NCBI GenBank assembly: GCA_025997155.1
Contig: BNUF01000142.1
Span: 1 to 6,208, forward strand
DNA length: 6,208 nucleotides
Source: Clostridia bacterium
GTDB lineage: Bacteria; Bacillota; Clostridia; Lachnospirales; WQUN01
Direction: 5' to 3'
The translations under genes and the position numbers were made by a program. The notes beneath the pieces are model-generated. The model was given only the letters and a program-made list of their open reading frames with translations, had not been told where the DNA came from and searched no databases. Below, piece by piece: positions 1-4,991 of this stretch. How positions within the stretch are numbered: position 1 is the stretch's first letter; each line of letters begins with the position of its first letter.

Positions 1-325
1 CTTGTATCCCCACGTTCACTATGTTAGATACCATTTCGTTGCCCGATTTCATAATCTTGTCGGTGGTTGCGTTGTGGGCGTTCGGGTCTATCGTCGCGCC
101 GTCTATGAACCTTTGCATATTCATTTCCTTGCGTTTCTTATTGCTGTCCTCGCCGTTTGTTTCGTCTGTTTCAGCCTCCGCAATAACCGTAATCTGGTCG
201 GGGCTTATAAACGCCGTATTTTCGGGCTCTGCGTAGGCAAAACTAAAAGAGCTGATAATAAGCGTAAACACCGCACTTATAATTGCAACCCTTAAAACCG
301 CCGCCACGCCTTTGTTTGACTTCAT
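1..325 (-). CDS. Exported protein with signal peptide, 3' end outside window
   Basis: The visible 108 residues start at an ATG at 325, preceded by GGAG nine bases upstream, 22 bases after the stop of the previous gene. Residues 1-32 form a typical Sec signal peptide: MKSNK, a hydrophobic core around residues 7-30, and a probable cleavage site after AYA (30-32), before EPE. The visible mature part is polar and acidic at first (EAETDETNGEDSNKKR), then has a segment with IDPNAHNATTDK and ends in a more hydrophobic stretch (MVSNIVNVGIQ) at the window edge. In conjugative elements a signal peptide, a short polar lead and then membrane helices would suit a VirB2/TrbC-like pilin or a TrbL/VirB6-like channel protein. 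No diagnostic motif is visible, so this is inference from context. It is the fourth envelope gene in a row in this part of the operon. Confidence 0.85.
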   Translation of the reverse strand, partial: MKSNKGVAAVLRVAIISAVFTLIISSFSFAYAEPENTAFISPDQITVIAEAETDETNGEDSNKKRKEMNMQRFIDGATIDPNAHNATTDKIMKSGNEMVSNIVNVGIQ

Positions 326-347
326 TCGTGTCAACTCCAATCTTTTT

Positions 348-728
348 TCAATCCGTTTCATCTTTTATCTTGCCGCCCATCACCCCTTTCAAGTCCGCTA
401 ACTTAGGTTTTACGGCGTATTTATAAGCAATTTCGGGAATTTCGCGCATAAACACATTAACCCCCGAAGCCTTCACGACAATCAGCGCGGTGTTCTTATC
501 CGTTTCGGTTATCGTGATACTCTCAACCATATCAAGCGGAATATTGCCCTCGTACTCGGCGGTAAACTTGTAGTAAACAACGCCGTCAACCACGTCAAGG
601 CGGTAATTCTCGTTGATATGTAGCGCAAACCCGTTAAGCGCGAACAGCGCGGCGAGAACAACAACGTAAACCGCCCCGCGCAGCAGTTTCCCCGCTATGC
701 TAAGCGGGAGTTTCACAAGATGTATCAC
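348..728 (-). CDS. One-pass membrane protein, 126 aa, function unknown
   Basis: The preferred start is a GTG at 728 that overlaps the TGA of the upstream gene as GTGA, which suggests translational coupling. A TTG at 800 in the same frame would add 24 residues but overlaps the upstream gene by 76 bases and has no good ribosome site. The protein begins MIHLVKLPLSIAGKLLRGAV, followed by one hydrophobic helix (about residues 18-36, VYVVVLAALFALNGFA). The rest, about 90 residues, is a mixed alpha/beta-looking domain with a strand-rich pattern (LDVVDGVVYYKFTAEY, ESITITETDKNTALIVV) and a basic C-terminus. With positive charges at the N-terminus, the C-terminal domain is probably outside the cytoplasm. 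I do not recognise the family. Its position between a small membrane protein and an exported protein suggests an accessory of the same envelope apparatus. Confidence 0.78.
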   Translation of the reverse strand: MIHLVKLPLSIAGKLLRGAVYVVVLAALFALNGFALHINENYRLDVVDGVVYYKFTAEYEGNIPLDMVESITITETDKNTALIVVKASGVNVFMREIPEIAYKYAVKPKLADLKGVMGGKIKDETD

Positions 729-895
729 GCACAACGCCGCGATATAGTCAAGGCTGTTAAGAAACGTGAACCGAGATAGGCAAAAGCGCAATAAATCCAA
801 TATGTTCCATACACATATTCACGATTATAAAGAGCCTTGACTATAACGCCCGTAACGGGCACGGCCGCAAGCACAGGCACAGCAAAAAGCAGCAT
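725..895 (-). CDS. Small two-helix membrane protein, 56 aa
   Basis: The start is the ATG at 895, because the string GGGGGTGAG lies just upstream (907-899) and matches an extended Shine-Dalgarno sequence. An in-frame TTG at 916 has its AGGA directly abutting it, which is too close. The 56 residues contain two hydrophobic segments, about residues 2-22 (LLFAVPVLAAVPVTGVIVKAL) written here only as a range of apolar sequence, and about 30-50 (from YGTYWIYCAF to LTALTI), separated by a short polar loop with YNREYV. The end is short and basic (SRRCA). The stop overlaps the GTG of the next gene. The gene follows the 153-residue membrane protein by 25 bases. Small hydrophobic proteins of this kind are common in conjugation operons, but I cannot name the family. 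Confidence 0.72.
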   Translation of the reverse strand: MLLFAVPVLAAVPVTGVIVKALYNREYVYGTYWIYCAFAYLGSRFLTALTISRRCA

Positions 896-898
896 TTT

Positions 899-907
899 CT
901 CACCCCC
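899..907 (-). promoter_or_regulatory. Ribosome binding site fixing the start at 895
   Basis: On the minus strand this reads GGGGGTGAG, then AAA, then ATG. It matches GGAGGTGA at seven of eight positions at normal spacing, so it selects the ATG at 895 over the in-frame TTG at 916. Confidence 0.75.
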
Positions 908-920
908 GTATATCAATCCT

Positions 921-1382
921 TCAACTTTTTATCTTTGCAATCGTCTTTTTTACCCGTTCGCGCAGTCGCTCCGCGTAATAGAGTATCTCGTCCCGCAACA
1001 TTCCGCCCGCGAGAAGCGCAAAAAGAATATCCGTTTCGGCGTGTTCTTTACTGTACATAATGCCGGTTGCGGCCGCGTTTCCCGCCAAATCGTAAAACTC
1101 CGCGCCGCCCCTGCTAAACGTCAAATAAAACAAGACTATCCACACGCCAAAGCCCAACGCTTGCCGCAACATATGCCTGCCGTCTAACTTCCCGCCGATA
1201 TAACATCCGAAACTTACCCCGAAAGCTATACTTGCGCTAAGCCCTAACATTACAGCTCCGTTATGCGTGTCCCCTGTTTTCATATAAACAACAAAAAAGA
1301 ACAAATTCCAAACAATCCCCATACATATCTGTGCAAACAGAATCAGACGCAACATAAAACACGCAACTCTGTACATACCCAT
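921..1382 (-). CDS. Multi-pass membrane protein, 153 aa, function unknown
   Basis: The start is an ATG at 1382 with GGAG at 1395-1392, nine bases upstream; a second ATG two codons later is too far from it. Three hydrophobic helices are clear: about residues 9-33, 41-64 and 72-89 (QALGFGVWIVLFYLTF). A weaker fourth lies near 100-128, rich in Ala and Gly. The last 25 residues are a charged basic helix (YYAERLRERVKKTIAKIKS), probably cytoplasmic. The second helix holds small residues (GLSASIAFGVSFG) of the type that pack closely between helices. The family is not recognised. The gene is the first after a 360-base leader containing a strong promoter and two terminators. Its ribosome site follows the second terminator by only a few bases, so its transcription seems to depend on read-through or release of termination. 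Confidence 0.85.
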   Translation of the reverse strand: MGMYRVACFMLRLILFAQICMGIVWNLFFFVVYMKTGDTHNGAVMLGLSASIAFGVSFGCYIGGKLDGRHMLRQALGFGVWIVLFYLTFSRGGAEFYDLAGNAAATGIMYSKEHAETDILFALLAGGMLRDEILYYAERLRERVKKTIAKIKS

Positions 1383-1395
1383 TGCTCATCACTCC

Positions 1396-1431
1396 AATAA
1401 AAAAGCGGGGAGCTTGATACGCCCGCCGCTT
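1396..1431 (-). terminator. Intrinsic terminator 2, directly before the 153-aa gene
   Basis: On the minus strand AAGCGGCGGG (1431-1422) faces CTCCCCGCTT (1412-1403). They form six pairs, one C-C mismatch and about three more pairs including a G-U, closing a loop of about nine bases. The hairpin runs straight into a T tract (TTTTTT, then ATT). The GGAG of the next gene lies right after the tract. No promoter is visible between this terminator and the gene, so it looks like a control point rather than the end of a unit. Confidence 0.72.
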
Positions 1432-1456
1432 TGACATTGCTATGTTGTTTTCAATT

Positions 1457-1522
1457 TTATTGCTTGTAGCCGACTTTCGCTATATCCCGCCCGAGTTTTG
1501 ATAAGTCTTTCGCAAGTTTCAA
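1457..1522 (-). CDS. Possible 21-residue leader or small peptide ORF
   Basis: A TTG at 1522 is preceded by AAAGGGG (1537-1531) at a spacing of eight bases, a good ribosome site. The frame runs 21 codons to TAA at 1459-1457. The peptide starts MKLAKDLSKLG and ends GYKQ; it is basic (five Lys, one Arg, two Asp). Leu3, Leu7, Leu10, Ile14 and Val17 fall on one face of a helix, so it would be amphipathic. It lies between two intrinsic terminators, 26 bases ahead of the second. It has no run of identical codons of the kind seen in amino-acid attenuators and no signal peptide. It could be a leader peptide, a small active peptide, or chance. A competing 52-codon frame (1598 to 1440) overlaps it with a weaker ribosome site. 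Confidence 0.42.
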   Translation of the reverse strand: MKLAKDLSKLGRDIAKVGYKQ

Positions 1523-1530
1523 AATAAACG

Positions 1531-1537
1531 CCCCTTT
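1531..1537 (-). promoter_or_regulatory. Ribosome binding site of the 21-codon ORF
   Basis: AAAGGGG on the minus strand stands eight bases before the TTG at 1522. It is the main reason to take the small ORF seriously, since it sits in a region with no other gene needing a ribosome site. Confidence 0.5.
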
Positions 1538-1565
1538 TTATTAACATACCTCTAATCAATCGCGC

Positions 1566-1592
1566 AAAAGAAAAAAGCGGGCAACCCCGCTT
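1566..1592 (-). terminator. Intrinsic terminator 1, ends the predicted small RNA
   Basis: On the minus strand AAGCGGG (1592-1586), a GTTG loop and CCCGCTT (1581-1575) form a perfect seven-pair hairpin with a four-base loop. It is followed by a run of Ts (TTTTTTCTTTT, counting two in the stem). This is a textbook strong rho-independent terminator about 100 bases downstream of the promoter at 1705-1676. Its left arm AAGCGG can instead pair with CCGCTT at 1618-1613, which would break the hairpin. Confidence 0.85.
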
Positions 1593-1669
1593 CCTCATAA
1601 AAACCTTGTTGCAAGCGGTAAGGCACAGGACTGTCTACTCTTTCCACCAAGGTATAAAGAAATTTTATT
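1566..1669 (-). ncRNA. Predicted structured small RNA or attenuator leader, about 104 nt
   Basis: The 5' end is placed at the A at 1669, seven bases after the TATAAT box; the 3' end is terminator 1. ACCTTG (1653-1648) pairs with CAAGGT (1608-1603), enclosing TTGCAA on the 3' side, and GTGG (1647-1644) pairs with CCGC (1618-1615), giving a stacked two-part stem. Its apical loop of about 25 bases contains ACAGTCCTGT, a possible small inner hairpin or protein site. The CCGCTT of the upper stem and junction is complementary to the left arm of the terminator, so two exclusive folds are possible, as in a riboswitch or attenuator. I could not match it to a known class (checked by eye against preQ1, purine, fluoride, c-di-GMP, small SRP RNA and hammerhead core motifs). 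It may equally be a free regulatory RNA. Confidence 0.6.
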
Positions 1670-1675
1670 ACTGCC

Positions 1676-1705
1676 ATTATAGCACGTTTCGCGGGCGTTT
1701 GTCAA
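1676..1705 (-). promoter_or_regulatory. Perfect-consensus SigA promoter, leftward
   Basis: TTGACA (1705-1700) and TATAAT (1681-1676) both match consensus exactly, with an 18-base spacer. The start of transcription is expected near 1669. No operator-like inverted repeat is evident in the spacer (it contains CGCCCGCG, only a short imperfect symmetry). It begins a transcript inside what is otherwise a continuous leftward operon, just after the 152-residue membrane protein gene. Confidence 0.88.
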
Positions 1706-1708
1706 CGG

Positions 1709-1736
1709 TTTTTAAGGATTTTTTTCAAAAATTTTT
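1709..1736 (-). promoter_or_regulatory. UP-like A/T tracts upstream of the promoter
   Basis: Read leftward, the 28 bases before the -35 box hold AAAAATTTTT (1736-1727), then a run of seven As, then TTAAAAA. This fits the layout of an UP element bound by the RNA polymerase alpha C-terminal domain, roughly -39 to -66. Together with the perfect core boxes it predicts very high transcription. Confidence 0.55.
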
Positions 1737-1742
1737 CGCGGC

Positions 1743-2201
1743 TCAAAACACAACATAATCGTAAATCACGTTATCCTCGTTAAACAGGAAAATTATGTGA
1801 GTGTAGTACATCAAGCCGTCATATTGGGTATGGATTTCGGCGTAGACTTTCGGCAACCCGTCGTCCTGCCATTCGCCCTTTCCATACTCAAGACGCGTAA
1901 CGTCGCTCACAACCCCCGTAGCGTCGCTGTAACGCCCGCAAATCCTATCTGCCGTAGTTTCAGTCATATAAGCCTCCAACGCGCTCTTAGAGGCGTTAAA
2001 CGCGTTTTGAGAGGGCGGCGCGTAAATCACCGTAAGCTGCTGTTTCAAGTCGTACAAAAACGCGTTCGCCGTTTTGCCGCCTATCAAGGGTTCGGACGGC
2101 GTTTTCGCGTCGACGCTTCGGCTTGCCGCCCAAAACATTGCGGCGCATATCACAACGACCTCAATAATCCTAATCAATCTTATTTTTACTGTATTTTTCA
2201 T
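1743..2201 (-). CDS. One-pass membrane protein, possible VirB8/TcpC-like (152 aa)
   Basis: The ATG at 2201 lies ten bases after the stop of the lipoprotein gene, with AGGGGG as ribosome site. The N-terminus is short and basic (MKNTVKIRLIR), followed by one membrane helix (about residues 10-27, containing one Glu). A Pro/Ser-rich link and an outside domain of about 110 residues follow. That domain starts with an amphipathic helix (TANAFLYDLKQQLTVIYAPP) and ends in strand-like segments (KVYAEIHTQYDGLMYYTHII, then FNEDNVIYDYVVF). A helix-then-sheet outside domain behind a single anchor is the layout of NTF2-like VirB8/TcpC proteins, the assembly factors of conjugation channels. No family motif proves this; it rests on architecture and on the CwlT-like neighbour. 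It could instead be an unrelated accessory protein of the lipoprotein encoded just before it. Confidence 0.85.
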   Translation of the reverse strand: MKNTVKIRLIRIIEVVVICAAMFWAASRSVDAKTPSEPLIGGKTANAFLYDLKQQLTVIYAPPSQNAFNASKSALEAYMTETTADRICGRYSDATGVVSDVTRLEYGKGEWQDDGLPKVYAEIHTQYDGLMYYTHIIFLFNEDNVIYDYVVF

Positions 2202-2211
2202 AATCCGCCCC

Positions 2212-2739
2212 CTAATCCCCGTTTGACACGTCAGTCACCGTGCCGTCGCGGTTTACCGCCAAATGAACGAACACCACGTCGTGTATGCCGTTCGTCACGT
2301 TCGCTATAACGCCGCCGTCGAGGTAGTAGATATAGTTGATTTCGGCGGTATGAGGGACTTCAAGTATATCGGGGAATTTCTCGTTAAGCTCGTTCAGGTA
2401 GCCGCCGTACTCGTTTTCGCCGTCGTCAAGGGCTGTCGGGTCGGCGGTTAGTTTCTCCCAATCCTCTTTAGTTTGTTTGTTGTAGTTTATTTTTTCAAGC
2501 AGTTTTGACTTTGCCGACTCGTTCAAAAGAGAACAGTTTTCAAGTTCGATTTCGTCAAAGAGTATATCTATGTTCGCGTATGTTTTGACGATTTGCTCGT
2601 ACTGCTGTTTGTTTTCTTTGGTGTACACCGAATCGTCAAGTGTGGTTGGTTTCTCTTTCTTCTCACAACCTGTAAAAATCACAAAAGCCGCAAGGAACAC
2701 CGCGAATAGCTTTGTATTGATTGCTCGTTTAATACTCAC
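2212..2739 (-). CDS. Lipoprotein, 175 aa, function unknown
   Basis: The GTG start at 2739 overlaps the previous stop as GTGA and has a perfect GGAGG five bases upstream (2749-2745). Residues 1-24 are a lipoprotein signal peptide: MSIKRAINTK, a hydrophobic core to residue 22, then TGC with the lipidated Cys at 25, so the mature protein should be tethered to the outer face of the membrane. A charged linker (EKKEKPTTLDDSVY) leads into a helical part (about 40-100) rich in Glu, Lys and Asn, then a C-terminal part with strand-like sequence (EINYIYYLDGGVIANVTNG, then HDVVFVHLAVNRDGTVTDVS). The C-terminal strands resemble the end of the next protein (IHTQYDG, FNEDNVIYDYVVF), so the pair may share a fold. 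Surface lipoproteins in conjugative elements sometimes act in entry exclusion or channel assembly; neither is shown here. Confidence 0.88.
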   Translation of the reverse strand: MSIKRAINTKLFAVFLAAFVIFTGCEKKEKPTTLDDSVYTKENKQQYEQIVKTYANIDILFDEIELENCSLLNESAKSKLLEKINYNKQTKEDWEKLTADPTALDDGENEYGGYLNELNEKFPDILEVPHTAEINYIYYLDGGVIANVTNGIHDVVFVHLAVNRDGTVTDVSNGD

Positions 2740-3032
2740 TCAAACCTCCGCCCCCTCAAATTATAAAGCACGTTCGATATAATGTCCAGACTCGATTCGC
2801 ACTGTGTTCTGTCGTTACTTGCGTAGACATCAAGGGCTTCAACCCCGCCGCAGTTTCGCAAAAGTTCCAGAAACGCGCTGATTTCACGCGTGTCGAGTTT
2901 GCCGTGACTGTCGCGGCGGTAATCTTCGCCGACTTGAAGTGACAGTTCCCGAAGTCTGCCGTCTAATTCGACAAGCGTTTCATAAATATCCATAACCTCT
3001 GAAACTCTTTCTACAATCTCATTCTCGTACAT
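2736..3032 (-). CDS. Small soluble acidic protein, 98 aa, function unknown
   Basis: The ATG at 3032 is preferred; AGGAG lies about 11 bases upstream and GTGAG closer in. An in-frame TTG at 3059 would add nine residues, but they read as the ribosome-site region (GGAGACAGGAGAGAG). The product has no signal peptide or membrane helix and looks helical: an N-terminal helix with ENEIVERVSEVMDIYETLVE and a middle basic patch (EDYRRDSHGKLD). A C-terminal half with NCGGVEALDVYASNDRTQCE ends in a basic tail (LRGRRFE). It contains two Cys. It lies 34 bases after the wall hydrolase gene and is coupled by GTGA to the lipoprotein gene. I do not recognise a family; a cytoplasmic accessory or regulator of the conjugation genes is possible. 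Confidence 0.8.
   Translation of the reverse strand: MYENEIVERVSEVMDIYETLVELDGRLRELSLQVGEDYRRDSHGKLDTREISAFLELLRNCGGVEALDVYASNDRTQCESSLDIISNVLYNLRGRRFE
2745..2749 (-). promoter_or_regulatory. Ribosome binding site fixing the lipoprotein GTG start
   Basis: GGAGG on the minus strand lies five bases before the GTG at 2739, inside the last codons of the upstream gene. It supports the unusual start codon and the four-base GTGA overlap. Confidence 0.8.
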
Positions 3033-3066
3033 TTTCTCACTCTCTCCTGTCTCCGTCAATCACAAT

Positions 3067-4959
3067 TCAGGGTAATTTCTTAATCCGCCGTATTTGAAAA
3101 CTCGCCTGAACCGCCGCGTAACTGCTTCTGCGGTACTCCACGCGCCGCCCGTGTCCGTTTGAGCTTATTATGTCAAGCTCTTTGCCCGTGTTGCCCACAA
3201 TCAGCTCGACGTGTCCGCTGTGCCATATCACGTCTCCCGCCTTTGCTTCGCTTGCGCTTATTCTCATCGTGTTGCTGTCGCTTCCGTAGGTGTCTGACGT
3301 GCCTAAAACGCTTAATCCGTTAGCCGCCAAAATCTTGTTAATCATATCGGCGCAGTCTGTCGTCCATACGCTCGTAAGTGCCGAATAATCGACGTTCGAG
3401 AGCTTTTGTTTAGCCCATTGCGCCTGTTGCATTACGTTATGATAATTGAGTTTTGTATGCGCGTATTCATACCAGACGATTCCGTATGGAGTGTCGCCGT
3501 TTCGTAAGGCGTAGGCGTAATCCGCGATAGCCTTTCGGCGCGGGTCAAGTGTGTTGTACTCTGTGTCCGTAAGCGGATACGCTTTGTTGCGGATAAGGTT
3601 ATCGTAACTTGCGGATTTTTCGCTGTGCCGCTTGTCCTCGTCAGCCGCCGCTTGGTTGCTGTTTGATGTCGTTCCGCCGCCTGTGTAACCGCCGCCTGTC
3701 TTTTTGGCGTTTTTGATTTCGGTTTCCCATATGTCCCAAATCGCGTAACCGTTGTTGATAACGCTTAGGGCGTAGCCTCTCGCGTGGCTTGCACCCGTGC
3801 TGTCGGTGGAATATTTTGTGAACGTAGCTTGTACAAAGTCTTTGTTAGGGTTGCCCGAACCCTGCCAATACCAGTTAGCCGTGCCGTTTAACTTGCCGTT
3901 TGCGACAAGTCGCGGAACATCAAACGCGAGAGTGCCTTTTTCTTTGGACATCTCCGCAAAGTATGCCGTCCAGCCGTTCGGGACGTGTCCTCGGTTATGT
4001 GCGGTGATTGCCTGCGCCAATTTTATCTCGTCAGTTTGCTGCTTTGAAAGTCCCGAAACGCCTACATTAACGCCCTTAGCGGCTTGAAGCATTTTCACGG
4101 CGGGAGTGTACACCGTATCTGGAACGTATCCGATATGCGGACGGTAGACATTGTAGCTCTTGAGCGCGGAGAATTTAGCGTCAAGCCATTGCCCGCGAAC
4201 CCAACCCGCGCCTGTCTTGCCTTTTACATTCGTTTGAGTTCCCGCCGCGAAGTCCGAAGCCGTCATTTTCTGCGGAGTGTAGATGTTGTACAGCCACTCG
4301 GGCAACAGAACATCTGTGAGCTGCATTATCCCAATCGCGCTTGAAGAACCCTTTGACGGAGTTGACTTAGATAAATCAACCCCCGCAAGGGTTATCTGCC
4401 CAGTTTTACCATTCCCCCAGTAGGCGTTTTCCTTGACTTTATCAGCTCCCAAGGTGAAGTCCGTATACGCACTTGCCTTTGTGTCGCCGAGCCAGTAAAC
4501 TTCGGGTTTGGTGAGCAAATTCCCCGCCTCGGGGTTTTCCGTGTACCACATTCCCAACAGAATCTGCGGCGGTAGGTCGAAGTCCGCCGCAACATTATCT
4601 TTGATTTTCTGCGACACTTCCGTAAGGATTTCCATAATCTCCTGTTTAAGCCGCGTTCGCCCGTCCTCGGGGTAATCTCCGAAATCAAACGCGCCTGTAC
4701 TTCCGCCGATAACCCTGCCGCCCCCGTTATTATCGGGCGTGTAGATATATGATTGGTCGGGCAGTAGTTTTAATCCGTTCGCCTCGTATTCCTCCGAAAG
4801 AGGATTATCTTTGTCAAGCATCATAGAAGCTATCTGTGCGGCTTGCATAATCCGCCGTATGTTCGACTCTTGCCAAATCAGCACAAAAGCAACGATTGCG
4901 GACAAAAAAACAAGGAGGAGCAATATGATTCGCCGCCGCCGTTTGCGCCGTTTATCCAT
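3067..4959 (-). CDS. Membrane-anchored bifunctional wall hydrolase, CwlT-like (SLT/lysozyme + NlpC/P60)
   Basis: The start is ATG 4959 with AGGAGG five bases upstream. Residues 1-10 are very basic (MDKRRKRRRR) and 11-29 are a membrane helix, so the enzyme is tethered outside the cell membrane. A lysozyme/transglycosylase-like domain spans about 100-335: candidate catalytic Glu141 (WYTEN), GIMQL at 210-214 (the SLT GLMQ motif) and AHNRG at 320-324 (SLT AYNxG). A Gly/Ser/Asn linker sits at 421-436. The C-terminal NlpC/P60-type peptidase has catalytic Cys536 (TTDCAD), His583 (HSGHVELIVG) and a likely third residue Asn601 or His603. Tn916 Orf14 and ICEBs1 CwlT share this two-enzyme plan and cut the wall for the conjugation channel, but are near 330 residues; this one is almost twice that, with long inserts between the SLT motifs. 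A phage tail lysin is a less likely alternative given the neighbours. Confidence 0.9.
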   Translation of the reverse strand: MDKRRKRRRRIILLLLVFLSAIVAFVLIWQESNIRRIMQAAQIASMMLDKDNPLSEEYEANGLKLLPDQSYIYTPDNNGGGRVIGGSTGAFDFGDYPEDGRTRLKQEIMEILTEVSQKIKDNVAADFDLPPQILLGMWYTENPEAGNLLTKPEVYWLGDTKASAYTDFTLGADKVKENAYWGNGKTGQITLAGVDLSKSTPSKGSSSAIGIMQLTDVLLPEWLYNIYTPQKMTASDFAAGTQTNVKGKTGAGWVRGQWLDAKFSALKSYNVYRPHIGYVPDTVYTPAVKMLQAAKGVNVGVSGLSKQQTDEIKLAQAITAHNRGHVPNGWTAYFAEMSKEKGTLAFDVPRLVANGKLNGTANWYWQGSGNPNKDFVQATFTKYSTDSTGASHARGYALSVINNGYAIWDIWETEIKNAKKTGGGYTGGGTTSNSNQAAADEDKRHSEKSASYDNLIRNKAYPLTDTEYNTLDPRRKAIADYAYALRNGDTPYGIVWYEYAHTKLNYHNVMQQAQWAKQKLSNVDYSALTSVWTTDCADMINKILAANGLSVLGTSDTYGSDSNTMRISASEAKAGDVIWHSGHVELIVGNTGKELDIISSNGHGRRVEYRRSSYAAVQASFQIRRIKKLP

Positions 4960-4991
4960 ACGAACCTCCTCGTATTTATGCCTTTTTCGGC

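Noticed and set aside
725..800. A frameshift joining the 56- and 126-residue proteins into one gene
   Set aside because: The stop and start overlap exactly as GTGA, the second protein has its own basic N-terminus and helix, and no slippery run of bases is present, so two coupled genes explain the region better than a broken one.
348..800. TTG at 800 as the start of the membrane protein ending at 348
   Set aside because: It would overlap the upstream gene by 76 bases and has only a poor ribosome site; the GTG at 728 is the more natural start, though the longer form is not excluded.
837..1187. Plus-strand open frame of 116 codons
   Set aside because: It lies antisense to two minus-strand membrane proteins with good ribosome sites and shows no signal, motif or sensible composition of its own.
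1566..1669. The small RNA as a tracrRNA, tRNA, SRP RNA, hammerhead or a standard riboswitch
   Set aside because: No CRISPR repeat or cas gene is nearby, there is no cloverleaf or CCA end, no GGAAGCA-type SRP loop, no CTGANGA/GAAA core, and no aptamer core that I could match by eye.
1797..2309. Long plus-strand open frame of 170 codons across the 152-aa and lipoprotein genes
   Set aside because: It spans two well-supported minus-strand genes, is rich in Arg, Pro and Cys as expected of an antisense shadow, and lacks a convincing domain.
4392..4688. Minus-strand 98-codon frame inside the wall hydrolase gene
   Set aside because: It is a shifted frame of the SLT domain region, very Arg-rich, with no ribosome site.
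4960..4991. A terminator between the DUF262 and hydrolase genes
   Set aside because: GCCGAAAAAGGC gives only three pairs and no T tract follows, so read-through from one gene to the next is expected.
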